Shown: positions 5,618-13,522, numbered from the stretch's first letter. The stretch is 13,605 bases of DNA from Bacillota bacterium (GCA_023393115.1 JAEWMS010000039.1:1-13605), one strand, 5' to 3'. A program made the numbers and translations. The notes: generated by a model from the letters alone, not told the origin.

Positions 5618-7915
5618 TTATACGAGTTCAATATCCTTTACCAATGTGTCACAAAGAAGATACTCTTTACCCCTTAAAGTAATTTCCAGAGGTTCACCGG
5701 ATTCAAGTGTTATTTTTATGTTTTCTTTACCAACGAAAACTTTCAACAGCCTTCCTCTGTAATTTACTTTAAAGGAATAGCTTTCCCAGTTGCCTGGCAG
5801 GAACGGGTTGAATTCCAGTACTCCGCCGGCTGTTCTCATTCCTGCAAAGCCCTGGACAATTGCAAGCCAGCTCCCCCCCATGGAGGTTATATGTAGACCG
5901 TCCTGTGTATCATTATTATAGTTGTCCAGATCAAGTCTGGCTGTCCTCTTATACATCTCTACAGCCTTGTCTTCAATGCCCAGCTCGGCGGCCAAAATAG
6001 AGTGGACACAAGGAGAAAGGCTCGATTCATGCACCGTCATAGGCTCATAAAACATAAAGTTCCTCAGCTTGGTGTTACGATCATATAGGTGCCCCAGAAA
6101 GTATAAACCCTGCAGTACATCTGCCTGTTTGATATAGCAGGAACGTAATATTCTGTCCCAGGACCAGTGCTGGTTAATTGGCCTTTCTCCGGCAGGAATT
6201 GCTTCTGCCGGCTTAAGTTCTTTGTCCATAAAGGTGTCATGCTGAACAAATACCTGAAGTTCCTTATCATATGGCAAATACATATTTTGTGTTATATCTC
6301 TCCACTTTTCTTCTTCAAAGGCACATAGAGAACGCTCCTCAAGCTTTTGGGTCAGTCCTATTTCTCTGAGATAAGTGATGCACTCCAGCGTATATTCAAG
6401 GCACCAGACCGCCATACGGTTTGTATACCAGTTATTACTAACATTATTTTCATACTCATTTGGTCCTGTAACACCATGTATCATGTACAGGCCCTTTCTT
6501 TCGCTGTAATGGACACGGCTTGCCCAAAATCTTGAAATCTCTATAAGCACATCTATCCCGTACTCTGCTATATAACTTTTATCCCCGGTATAGCTTACAT
6601 ATTGGTAAATTGCAAAAGCTATGGCAGCGTTTCTGTGTATCTCTTCAAAGGTTATTTCCCATTCGTTGTGGCACTCAACTCCTGTAAAGGTGACCATTGG
6701 ATATAGTGCGCCCTTCATACAGATTCTTCGTGCATTTTCAAAAGCACCTTCCAGTTGTTTATGCCTGTATATCAATAAATTTTTTGTTATTTCTTCAGGA
6801 GCTATTGCCAGATACATTGGAAACACAAAAGCCTCGGTATCCCAATAGGTAGCCCCTCCGTATTTCTCTCCGGTAAAGCCCTTGGGCCCGAAGTTCAAAG
6901 TACAGTCGTCGCCGTAATATGTGGAAAAAAGCTGGTAAATATTAAAGCGTATACCCTGCTGGGCCTCGGTGTCACCCGCTATCTCAACATCAGCCTTATC
7001 CCATCTTTGGTTCCATTGGATGCTGTGGGCTGCCTTTAAGCACTCATAGCCGGTCTGTGAAGCGGCAATTACCAACTCCTCAGCCCTGATCTCAAGCTCA
7101 TTCTCTTCAAGCTTTCTGGTGTTGGTCAGAGCAATAAATTTATCGATACCGACCCATTGTCCTTTTTTACCCTCTAAAACAATTACAGAGGACACATAAT
7201 TGTCTCTTTCCTCTGAGCGGCAATCCATAACTGCCCCATAGGGAATTACTTTCATAGCTGTACACGATGTAAATCTGGGTGCTCCGAAGGGATTTTCCTT
7301 TGTCCTAATTATAAGGCTTGCTTCCAGAGATTTTGATTTTCTTGCAACTTCTTCCCAGAACTTCTCCTGGTAGTTAGAGTCCTCGTTGTGGACATCCCCG
7401 TTCATATACGGTGTAAGACTGATTGTCATATCATCGTCCAAGGGACAAATCATATATTTTATGGCACAAACCTCAAGCTGATTTATGCTGAGAAATCTCT
7501 CAGTTTTAACACTGACCCGTCCATAGGGCGTGTTTACTGTAAAACTCCTGTACAAAACAGAGTTTTTCATATCCAGCTCTCTATGGAAGTCGAGAATTTC
7601 GTTATTTGCCAAATTAATCTCGTAACCATTAATTTGAACATCTATACCGATAAAGTCGGCTGAGTTTACTACTTTTCCAAAATATTCGGGATAACCGTTT
7701 TTCCACCATCCTACCCGGGTTTTATCAGGAAACCATACCCCGGCAATATAGGTTCCGGCATGGGTATCTCCTGAATATTTTTCTTCAAAGTTTCCCCTCA
7801 TCCCCATATATCCATTTCCCATGGACATAATGCTTTCCGAGAGCCTCATATCTTCTATGTGAATATTATTTTCAACGATATTCCAATTATCAATTGCAAA
7901 CAACCTTTTAAACAT
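5618..7915 (-). CDS. mapA: GH65 disaccharide phosphorylase, probable maltose phosphorylase
   Basis: A 765-residue cytosolic glycoside hydrolase family 65 enzyme of full family length. It should split maltose with inorganic phosphate, by inversion, into beta-glucose 1-phosphate and glucose. An N-terminal beta-sandwich domain (to about 270) precedes the (alpha/alpha)6 barrel, with YWDTEAF at 357-363, the general acid Glu487 in VTGPNEYENN, and the phosphate-site segment HITSMGGSW (about 675-683). A C-terminal beta domain follows from about 695. Glu487 falls at the same number as the catalytic Glu of Lactobacillus brevis maltose phosphorylase. The specificity loop reads HNEWEITFE (416-424), which as I recall it is the form found in maltose phosphorylases rather than in trehalose or kojibiose enzymes. 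Spacing is 50 bp from the upstream permease gene, with AGGGAG before the ATG. Another alpha-glucoside, such as nigerose, cannot be excluded. Confidence 0.92.
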   Translation of the reverse strand: MFKRLFAIDNWNIVENNIHIEDMRLSESIMSMGNGYMGMRGNFEEKYSGDTHAGTYIAGVWFPDKTRVGWWKNGYPEYFGKVVNSADFIGIDVQINGYEINLANNEILDFHRELDMKNSVLYRSFTVNTPYGRVSVKTERFLSINQLEVCAIKYMICPLDDDMTISLTPYMNGDVHNEDSNYQEKFWEEVARKSKSLEASLIIRTKENPFGAPRFTSCTAMKVIPYGAVMDCRSEERDNYVSSVIVLEGKKGQWVGIDKFIALTNTRKLEENELEIRAEELVIAASQTGYECLKAAHSIQWNQRWDKADVEIAGDTEAQQGIRFNIYQLFSTYYGDDCTLNFGPKGFTGEKYGGATYWDTEAFVFPMYLAIAPEEITKNLLIYRHKQLEGAFENARRICMKGALYPMVTFTGVECHNEWEITFEEIHRNAAIAFAIYQYVSYTGDKSYIAEYGIDVLIEISRFWASRVHYSERKGLYMIHGVTGPNEYENNVSNNWYTNRMAVWCLEYTLECITYLREIGLTQKLEERSLCAFEEEKWRDITQNMYLPYDKELQVFVQHDTFMDKELKPAEAIPAGERPINQHWSWDRILRSCYIKQADVLQGLYFLGHLYDRNTKLRNFMFYEPMTVHESSLSPCVHSILAAELGIEDKAVEMYKRTARLDLDNYNNDTQDGLHITSMGGSWLAIVQGFAGMRTAGGVLEFNPFLPGNWESYSFKVNYRGRLLKVFVGKENIKITLESGEPLEITLRGKEYLLCDTLVKDIELV

Positions 7916-7965
7916 ATATATATCTCCCTGATGATTTTTCTGTAATATAGCCTGGTATTCTATGG

Positions 7966-8799
7966 CTAACCCTTTACTGAACCGGCCATTACACCTTTAA
8001 TTATGTGTTTCTGACACAAAACATAGAATAGTACTATCGGTATAATGGCCAGTATAAGCATAGCCATTAGGGCACCCATATCTTTTGAGCCATACCCTCC
8101 CTGAAGATACTGTATTGCCATAGGTATTGTCCTTGTATCAACCAATACGAGGTAAGGTAGTAAAAAGTCATTCCATATCCACATTACATTTAAGATACAG
8201 ATAGTGATAGATATAGGTTTTAAAATTGGGAAAACTACCCTAAAGAATAACTGTATCGGGTTACAACCGTCTATTGTAGCCGCCTCTTCTATCTCAAGAG
8301 GGATTCCTTTAATAAAGCCTGAAAACATGAATACTGCCTGCCCGGCACCAAAGCCCAGATATAATACGACAAGCCCCCATGGATTATCAAGATGTAATAC
8401 GTTTGCCACCTTAGACATTGGATACATTACCATTTGGAATGGAACTATCATACTTGCGATTATCACATTAAAAATCATATTATTAAGGCTATTTTTAACC
8501 CGTGTAATATACCAGGATGCCATTGAGGTAAATAAAATAATTGCTATTACAGAAAGAACAGTGACTCTCATAGAGTTGAAAAAAGCGCTTATAAAACCAA
8601 TCTGCTCATTACCGTTAAAGTAATTTTCAAGCTTTACATACGTCTCTACCGTAGGGAACTTAAACGGTTGGTCCGATATGAAGAATTGACCCTTGAAGGA
8701 GTTCATCAGTACAAGAAATATAGGGAACAGCCAAATTAAAGATACAAAAGAAAATAATGTTGTCAAAGTGCTATTGATAATTTTCGCTCTATTTTCCAT
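7966..8799 (-). CDS. ABC sugar transporter permease, MalG type
   Basis: A 277-residue inner-membrane permease of the CUT1 (carbohydrate uptake 1) family with about six membrane helices; the first hydrophobic segment is near residues 12-33. The cytoplasmic EAA loop that docks the ATPase is EIEEAATIDG (about 169-178), followed by CNPIQLFFRVVFPILKP. It pairs with the upstream MalF-type permease to form the heterodimeric channel. Its ATG overlaps the TAA of that gene by one base (TAATG at 8801-8797), and a strong GGGAGGTGG binding site lies inside the end of the upstream gene, indicating coupled, stoichiometric synthesis. Substrate is inferred from the phosphorylase downstream to be maltose or a related alpha-glucoside. 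No ATPase gene is in the operon. Confidence 0.93.
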   Translation of the reverse strand: MENRAKIINSTLTTLFSFVSLIWLFPIFLVLMNSFKGQFFISDQPFKFPTVETYVKLENYFNGNEQIGFISAFFNSMRVTVLSVIAIILFTSMASWYITRVKNSLNNMIFNVIIASMIVPFQMVMYPMSKVANVLHLDNPWGLVVLYLGFGAGQAVFMFSGFIKGIPLEIEEAATIDGCNPIQLFFRVVFPILKPISITICILNVMWIWNDFLLPYLVLVDTRTIPMAIQYLQGGYGSKDMGALMAMLILAIIPIVLFYVLCQKHIIKGVMAGSVKG

Positions 8800-9650
8800 T
8801 ATTGCTCCACCTCCCTACTTCTTGTCAAACGCAGCTGAGTAAAGCCGATAATAGCTATCATTATGAAGAATATAACGGCTTTCGCCTGTCCTACTCCCCC
8901 ATAACCAACATTTCCCGAATAAAATGTTCTGAATATATCCAATGCCATCATTTGAGTAGAATACTCTGGAGCGCCTGCTGTCAAAGACAGGTTTTGGTCA
9001 AACAATTTATAGGAATTAGTAAGTGTTATGAAAGTGCATATGGTAATCGCCGGCATAACCAGTGGAATAGTAATACGGAATAGTAATTGCAACGAAGAAG
9101 CCCCATCAATTTTCGCCGCCTCTACCAACTCCTCAGGAATGCTTTGTAAACCGGCTATATATATTATCATCATATAGCCGCCCAGCTGCCAGCCCATTAC
9201 TAATATAAGTCCCCAAAAACCATACTTTGCATCAAAGGTAATATCAACACCAAAAAAGTATGCCAGAAATCCGTTGATTACTATCTGCCAGATATACCCT
9301 AAAACAATACCCCCGATGAGGTTCGGCATGAAAAATACCGTTCTGAATAAATTCGTACCGCTTATGCCTCTTGTCAAAAGCAGTGCCAGAACAAATGCCA
9401 GAATATTTATCGTAATAACCGAAACCACAGCAAACTTTGATGTAAATATTATTGCACTAAGAAAATCAGACCCTTCTCCAAACGCCTTCCCGAAATTTGA
9501 GAATCCAACCCAGGTAGTCTCGGATATTGTATCGAACTTCGTAAAGGACAGGTACACTCCCATAATAAAAGGAACTAAAAATGCTATTGTAAATGCTATT
9601 AATGTAGGTAAAGCGAAAAATGCAAAATATTTTTTTAAATTTTTTTCCAT
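8799..9650 (-). CDS. ABC sugar transporter permease, MalF type
   Basis: A 283-residue membrane protein of the CUT1 sugar permease family. The first helix is at about residues 8-30 and the periplasm-type loop is short, as is usual in Gram-positive MalF homologues, which lack the large insert of the E. coli protein. The EAA loop is EELVEAAKIDG (about 173-183) followed by ASSLQLLFRITIPLVMP. AACCTCC on the plus strand just past 9650 gives a GGAGGTT binding site before the ATG. The gene follows the binding-protein gene after a 185-bp spacer with two hairpins, and overlaps the MalG-type gene by one base. It acts with that protein and the lipoprotein to import maltose or a similar sugar. Confidence 0.93.
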   Translation of the reverse strand: MEKNLKKYFAFFALPTLIAFTIAFLVPFIMGVYLSFTKFDTISETTWVGFSNFGKAFGEGSDFLSAIIFTSKFAVVSVITINILAFVLALLLTRGISGTNLFRTVFFMPNLIGGIVLGYIWQIVINGFLAYFFGVDITFDAKYGFWGLILVMGWQLGGYMMIIYIAGLQSIPEELVEAAKIDGASSLQLLFRITIPLVMPAITICTFITLTNSYKLFDQNLSLTAGAPEYSTQMMALDIFRTFYSGNVGYGGVGQAKAVIFFIMIAIIGFTQLRLTRSREVEQ

Positions 9651-9665
9651 ATAACCTCCATGTTC

Positions 9666-9718
9666 CCCAATGTGCTGTTTAAAAGTTCAGAGCCTCTTTT
9701 AAGCTTTGGGCACATGGG
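9666..9718 (-). other. Two-part stem-loop just upstream of the first permease gene
   Basis: CCCAATGTGC (9666-9675) pairs with GCACATGGG (9710-9718) with one bulged base, and TTAAAAG (9679-9685) pairs with CTTTTAA (9696-9702) inside. The structure ends about 10 bases before the ribosome binding site of the MalF-type gene and could limit its translation or block RNA decay. There is no T-run as in a terminator. Confidence 0.65.
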
Positions 9719-9767
9719 TTTATATACAACTTATTTGTTTAAATCAGCCAAACCTGCTTGAATTTTG

Positions 9768-9808
9768 GTAAAATTAAACTGCCCATACTCCGGACAGTTT
9801 AATTTTAC
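9768..9808 (-). other. Perfect 14-bp stem-loop after the binding-protein gene
   Basis: Positions 9768-9781 and 9795-9808 are perfect reverse complements around a 13-nt loop that can pair further (CC/GG). On the minus strand the stem is followed by CCAAAATTC, not a T-run, so full termination is unlikely. It starts 28 bp after the stop codon of the binding-protein gene and fits an mRNA 3'-end stabiliser or a partial terminator. Confidence 0.75.
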
Positions 9809-9835
9809 TAGTAATTACTTTTTTACATTGGAATT

Positions 9836-11251
9836 TTACTTAGCGCTTTCGACTTTCCAGTCATTGACGACCTGAGTCTTAACATCATCCCACTTCTTTT
9901 TACCTTGTGCATATTGAAGCAATGCCGCTCCAAATTTGTCTTTAAAGGTTTGATTCGGGAATGCAGTAAAGTTCCAGGCTACATTTGTAGCACCCTCTTT
10001 GCTCATCCAGCTAAGTACTTCTTTTGCCAGTGGATCAGCTGGCTTTTCATTATCAGCAAAAGTATCAAATGGAGCTATGAAGCCCAGTTTATTAGTTACA
10101 AAATCCTTACCCTTAGGGCTTGAGTACAGCCAGTAAAAAAAGTCAGCTGCCAACTTCTGCTTTTCAGGATCTGCTTTCTTATTTATACATAAAAAGTTTT
10201 CTGTACCAGAGCAAATACCTTGATTTTCTTCACCTTCCACACCTGTGTATATTGGAAGGAATTTGATATCTTCAGGCTTAACTACGTTTCCTTTTACATC
10301 CTTAACCTGACCCCATGCCCAGTTTCCGTTCTGAACCATAGCAGCCTGACCAAGTGCAAATTCGGTCATAGAATCTGTAACTTGTTTAGTTCCAAGCAAC
10401 TTAGGCGCAATAGTTGAATTGTTAATATACAAATCAAAAATATTCTTATAGTTTTCAGCATATTGGAAAGTGATTGTATTTGTAGCTTCACCGGTCAAAT
10501 CTATATTATTATTCTTGAATTCATAGAATACCGGAACGTTTGCAAGGTGAGTCTGCCAACGCCAGTCTTCACCCGGTTTTAAGGATGTGCTCGCAAACAC
10601 ACCTTTGATTCCAAGTGCACCCTTGTTCTTGGTCATATCTTCAACTACTGCCTTTAACTTTTCGAAAGAATTGATTTCTTCAGTACTCTTAATATCAGTA
10701 GCCTTGTTTGACAACGCAAAATACTTGTTCATTATAGCGTTGTTATATATAATTCCATAACCTTCAACAACGTATGGTATTCCATAAACTCCGCCATCAA
10801 CTGTAACTGCAAGATTCTTATCAGTCAGATGCTTATAAATTTCGGTATCTTTTAAATCAGCACAGTAATTTGTCCATCTTGAATAACCCTTCGGACCATT
10901 GATCTGGAAAAGTACAGGTGGATCGGATTTTTCCACTTCGGATTTCAAAACCTGTTCGTATGTACCGGATGCAGCAGTTTCTACTCTAAGCTTTACACCT
11001 GTTTCTTCCTCGTATACTTTGGCAATTTCCTTATATACTTCTACAATTTCAGGCTTAAAGTTTAAGTAATATATTTCCCCACCTTTTTTGGGGGCGTCAG
11101 TACTTGAAGCTGTTACTGAAGTTTCTGCCGCTGTTGAACTTTCTGCTGCTGTACTGGTATCAGTTGTTGATGCATTTGAACCACAACCTGCAAAGGCGCC
11201 GGTCATCATAGCTAATGCAACAACAAGACCTAAAATCTTTCTTGACTTCAT
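9836..11251 (-). CDS. Lipoprotein solute-binding protein of the sugar ABC transporter (MalE-like)
   Basis: A 471-residue extracellular binding protein of family 1 (MalE-like). A lipoprotein signal peptide covers residues 1-22 with the lipobox AFAGC (lipidated Cys23), followed by a Ser/Thr/Ala-rich spacer to about residue 53 and then the mature domain beginning KKGGEIYYLNF. Aromatic-rich segments such as WNFTAF and GNWAWGQ near the C-terminal half suit sugar stacking. It captures the substrate outside the membrane and passes it to the MalF/MalG-type permeases encoded next. The ATG has GGGAGG about ten bases upstream, a slightly long spacing. The gene lies 58 bp after the regulator gene and is separated from the permeases by two hairpins. 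Maltose or a short maltooligosaccharide is the likely ligand because of the phosphorylase gene, but the sequence alone does not settle that. Confidence 0.93.
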   Translation of the reverse strand: MKSRKILGLVVALAMMTGAFAGCGSNASTTDTSTAAESSTAAETSVTASSTDAPKKGGEIYYLNFKPEIVEVYKEIAKVYEEETGVKLRVETAASGTYEQVLKSEVEKSDPPVLFQINGPKGYSRWTNYCADLKDTEIYKHLTDKNLAVTVDGGVYGIPYVVEGYGIIYNNAIMNKYFALSNKATDIKSTEEINSFEKLKAVVEDMTKNKGALGIKGVFASTSLKPGEDWRWQTHLANVPVFYEFKNNNIDLTGEATNTITFQYAENYKNIFDLYINNSTIAPKLLGTKQVTDSMTEFALGQAAMVQNGNWAWGQVKDVKGNVVKPEDIKFLPIYTGVEGEENQGICSGTENFLCINKKADPEKQKLAADFFYWLYSSPKGKDFVTNKLGFIAPFDTFADNEKPADPLAKEVLSWMSKEGATNVAWNFTAFPNQTFKDKFGAALLQYAQGKKKWDDVKTQVVNDWKVESAK

Positions 11252-11284
11252 AATTTTTATTCCTCCCTAAGCTTTTTTTATTTG

Positions 11285-11311
11285 AATGGGCCATCTGCAG
11301 ACTAACCCATT
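11285..11311 (-). other. Stem-loop between regulator and binding-protein genes
   Basis: AATGGG (11285-11290) and CCCATT (11306-11311) form a 6-bp perfect stem overlapping the regulator's stop codon. On the minus strand it is followed by CAAATAAAAAAAGC, so there is no T-run. It may act as a weak attenuator or stabilise the binding-protein message. Confidence 0.4.
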
Positions 11312-12335
11312 AAATAGCTGCTGTCGATTCTCTTTCAAGTATTTTATAATCAATGTATTTGCAACCTGGTTCGACTTCCTTATTATTTAATATTCCCAAC
11401 AGAGTCTCGGCAGCAGAAGAACCCAGTTGATATGAGTCCACAGTGATTGTTGTTATTGATGGCCTGGAAAACCTGGTATATGCGCTGTCATTAAAGCATG
11501 CAACAGCCATTTCCTCTGGCACCTTTGCCCCTACTTCCTCTAGATACCTCATAGCCCCCATACACATGGTATCATCCGCAGCAATTACTCCATCCGGTCT
11601 ATCCTTAAGTGTCATAAGCCTCTTCATGGAATCATAGCCATGCTGCTCGGTGAACGAACCAAGACATATATATTTATCAAGTTGCTTACAACCTACATCC
11701 TGCATTTTTTCCCTATATCCACTCAAACGGTTTATTGTTACAACTGAGGTCTCAACGCCTCCAATGAATGCAATTTTTCTTTTCCCGTTATTAATAATAT
11801 GTTCGGTTAGTGCAAACGCTGCGCTGACATTATCATTGTCAATATTGTGAATATCATTGTATTCCTTACAGCTTCCTATAAGAACGAATGGAAAATTGCT
11901 TTTAAGCAGTAGTTCAATATTTGTGTCTCTCAGCTTCGATCTAAGCAAAATTATTCCATCTACTCTTGATGTGCTAATAAGCCTCTTTATCGCCTCAGGT
12001 TCCGATGGATTTCCCGAGGTTATCAGGACGTCGTAATTGTTGTTTGAGACCATATTACATATCCCTTTTAAAGCTTCCTGGAAAAATGTTGTTGCATAAA
12101 TTCCGGACTCTCCATGGGGTAAAACTATTCCTATCGCATGTGTTTTGTTTCTTGCCAGATTTCTTGCTGCTGTGTTTGGATTATAGCCATACTTCTCAAT
12201 AATATCGAAAATTTTCCTTCTTGTTTCGTCGCTAATTCTGGGATTTCCATCGATTGCTCTTGATACAGTGGACTTTGAAACACCGGCAATTTCAGCAATT
12301 TCTTTTATTGTCATTTTCTTTGGTATTGAATCCAT
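11310..12335 (-). CDS. LacI/GalR-family transcriptional regulator of the maltose operon
   Basis: A 341-residue sugar-responsive DNA-binding protein. The N-terminal helix-turn-helix is MTIKEIAEIAGVSKSTVSRA (8-27), followed by the hinge NPNTAARNLARNKT (52-65) that inserts into the minor groove at the operator centre. The rest is a periplasmic-binding-protein-like effector domain (from about 67, HAIGIVLPH) with the typical ITTITVDSYQLG segment near the C-terminus. The ATG has GGAGG five bases upstream. It is the first gene of the operon and is preceded by two matching palindromic operators and a promoter, so autoregulation together with control of the transporter and phosphorylase genes is expected. 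The inducer is probably the imported sugar or a breakdown product. This is not a CcpA orthologue by context: it lies within a single sugar operon. Confidence 0.93.
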   Translation of the reverse strand: MDSIPKKMTIKEIAEIAGVSKSTVSRAIDGNPRISDETRRKIFDIIEKYGYNPNTAARNLARNKTHAIGIVLPHGESGIYATTFFQEALKGICNMVSNNNYDVLITSGNPSEPEAIKRLISTSRVDGIILLRSKLRDTNIELLLKSNFPFVLIGSCKEYNDIHNIDNDNVSAAFALTEHIINNGKRKIAFIGGVETSVVTINRLSGYREKMQDVGCKQLDKYICLGSFTEQHGYDSMKRLMTLKDRPDGVIAADDTMCMGAMRYLEEVGAKVPEEMAVACFNDSAYTRFSRPSITTITVDSYQLGSSAAETLLGILNNKEVEPGCKYIDYKILERESTAAI

Positions 12336-12431
12336 TTAATCCTCCATTCCCCTGTACAGGAATTATTGAATATGTTTTTGTATGATTAGTATGCACTATG
12401 AAGAATCAATAATAGTAAAGAAATTCATTTA

Positions 12432-12452
12432 TTTGCGCTACCGGTTGCACAA
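12432..12452. promoter_or_regulatory. Operator 1 for the LacI-family regulator
   Basis: The 20-bp core TTGCGCTACCGGTTGCACAA is a near-perfect palindrome centred on CCGG, with half-sites TTGCGCTACC and (reverse complement) TTGTGCAACC. A C-G step at the centre suits hinge insertion by LacI-family proteins. It matches operator 2 in 18 of the 21 positions. It lies about 100 bp upstream of the regulator's start. Confidence 0.85.
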
Positions 12453-12484
12453 CTTCTAAAAAAAATTGGCTGCTCTTTTATTAC

Positions 12485-12505
12485 TTTGCGCAACCGGTTA
12501 CACTA
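12485..12505. promoter_or_regulatory. Operator 2 for the LacI-family regulator
   Basis: The core TTGCGCAACCGGTTACACTA is a palindrome centred on CCGG, in the same orientation as operator 1. The two centres are 53 bp apart, about five helical turns, so both sites would face the same side of the DNA. It lies roughly 20 bp downstream of the predicted transcription start, a roadblock position. Confidence 0.85.
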
Positions 12506-12531
12506 ATATGGTATCATGAAGTATTCTTAGT

Positions 12532-12560
12532 ATTATATACATATTATGTACTAAAAACAA
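12532..12560 (-). promoter_or_regulatory. Probable promoter of the regulator/maltose operon
   Basis: Minus strand: TTGTTT (12560-12555), 17-bp spacer, perfect TATAAT (12537-12532). The start near 12525 would give a leader of about 190 nt that includes both operators. The -35 box is weak; I saw no better promoter between the operators and the gene. Confidence 0.6.
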
Positions 12561-12677
12561 TGTTTATTTTTGTATAATTTGTACAAATGCAATATGTTTC
12601 ATACAACTATTTTTTTGAATATGGCAGATGAATTTATCTACAAGTATTAGTAGTATTATCTATTTTGATTCCCAATC

Positions 12678-12686
12678 TGGTATAAT
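12678..12686 (+). promoter_or_regulatory. Extended -10 promoter of the nitroreductase gene
   Basis: TGGTATAAT fits TGnTATAAT exactly. No good -35 box is at 17 bp, as is common for extended -10 promoters. The start near 12693 gives a leader of about 85 nt containing a small AAACCC/GGGTTT stem (12711-12737). Confidence 0.65.
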
Positions 12687-12764
12687 TTATGTAAGTACTC
12701 TGTCAATTCAAAACCCTGATACCGACATTTGGGGTTTACTTAATTTGGCTATATTATGTTCTAT

Positions 12765-12770
12765 AAGGAG
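12765..12770 (+). promoter_or_regulatory. Ribosome binding site deciding the nitroreductase start
   Basis: AAGGAG lies six bases before the ATG at 12777. The in-frame ATG at 12756 is upstream of this site and has none of its own, so the shorter start is preferred. Confidence 0.8.
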
Positions 12771-12776
12771 AATTAT

Positions 12777-13418
12777 ATGAAAAATGATTTTTTAGAACTG
12801 GCAATAGAAAGAAGAAGTATCAGAAAATTTACTGATAAACCCGTTCCAAGAGAGTTGGTTGAATATTTCATATCCTGTGCAGTAAATGCTCCCAGTGGGT
12901 GCGACAGTCAATGCTGGTACTTTATCGCAGTTGACAATAAAGAACTTATACTCAAGCTAGGCGACGCAGTGGCGGAAGGGGCTAGTAATTTTTACGGAAA
13001 TGGCTATTCCGGAGCGACACCTCAATTTCTCCATTCAAGAGAAAAAGCGGTAAGCTTTTTCAGAAATGCGCCTCTTGTAATTTTTGTTTTCATGGATAAA
13101 ACACAATTTTATGATGAAAAAGCCGTTGAAGCCTTTTACGAAAAGGGCTACGATTATCGTGGCATGATTGATAAACTGGGCTATTATGATGTTCTTTCCA
13201 TTGGTGCAGCAATTCAGAATCTGCTGCTGGCTGTCTCCGAGAAGGGCTATGGAGCATGCTGGATGAATGATCCGGTAATTGCAGAGGATAGAATAAAGGA
13301 GCTTCTCGGGGTTCAGAAGGACTTGAGGCTTCTGAGTGTGATTCCTGTCGGGGAGCCAAGGTATGTCCCAAAGCCCAAGGTATTAAAAGAACAGAGCAGT
13401 ATACTAAAATTCATTTAG
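12777..13418 (+). CDS. Nitroreductase-family FMN oxidoreductase
   Basis: A 213-residue cytosolic flavoprotein of the nitroreductase fold, probably a homodimer with FMN at the interface. The FMN phosphate-binding start is ERRSIRKFTDKPV (about 11-23), followed by the family motif NAPSGCDSQCWYF (about 37-49), where the usual APSGxNxQPW carries Asp in place of Asn and Cys in place of Pro. The helix GAAIQNLLLAVSEKGYGACWM and the end segment VIPVGEPRYVPKPK are also typical. Substrate cannot be assigned: members reduce nitroaromatics, quinones, flavins or enones with NAD(P)H. The gene is divergent from the maltose operon with its own promoter, so I see no functional link beyond sharing the intergenic region. 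Confidence 0.9.
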   Translation: MKNDFLELAIERRSIRKFTDKPVPRELVEYFISCAVNAPSGCDSQCWYFIAVDNKELILKLGDAVAEGASNFYGNGYSGATPQFLHSREKAVSFFRNAPLVIFVFMDKTQFYDEKAVEAFYEKGYDYRGMIDKLGYYDVLSIGAAIQNLLLAVSEKGYGACWMNDPVIAEDRIKELLGVQKDLRLLSVIPVGEPRYVPKPKVLKEQSSILKFI

Positions 13419-13481
13419 CTTAATACCAAAGCCTCAAATACTTAATTCTGCAGATTTCCGAATAGCATAGCAGGTTGGAAG

Positions 13482-13522
13482 GGGGTGTCGCAAAACTACT
13501 AAAAAGTAGTAAGCGATGCTCC
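13482..13522. terminator. Strong hairpin after the nitroreductase gene (terminator or insertion-sequence end)
   Basis: GGGGTGTCGC (13482-13491) pairs with GCGATGCTCC (13513-13522), including three G-T pairs, and ACTAC/GTAGT pairs inside around a short A-rich loop. The plus-strand tail TTTCTTGTTCT is a modest T-run, so it could terminate the nitroreductase transcript 64 bp after its stop. The end sequence GGGGTGTCGCAAAA also resembles insertion-sequence termini. Confidence 0.55.

Larger units (their letters stand above)
12336..12776. other. Divergent regulatory region between lacI-type regulator and nitroreductase
   Basis: A 441-bp intergenic region without a protein gene. It holds, from left to right, the regulator's ribosome binding site next to the palindrome CCTGTACAGG (12351-12360), operator 1 (12432-12452), operator 2 (12485-12505), a minus-strand promoter (12560-12532), the imperfect palindrome TGTATAATTTGTACA (12571-12585), and a plus-strand extended -10 promoter (12678-12686) for the nitroreductase. 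Confidence 0.8.

Noticed and set aside
7976..7997. AACCGG...TTACAC near the 3' end of the MalG-type gene as a third operator
   Set aside because: It lacks the GGTT half-site and the palindrome, and it is coding sequence; the resemblance is chance.
8204..8623. 139-codon open frame on the plus strand inside the MalG-type gene
   Set aside because: It is the antisense shadow of a well-supported permease gene and has no recognisable domain.
9768..9808. 14-bp stem-loop as a full intrinsic terminator
   Set aside because: No T-run follows on the minus strand, and the permease genes downstream have no promoter that I can see.
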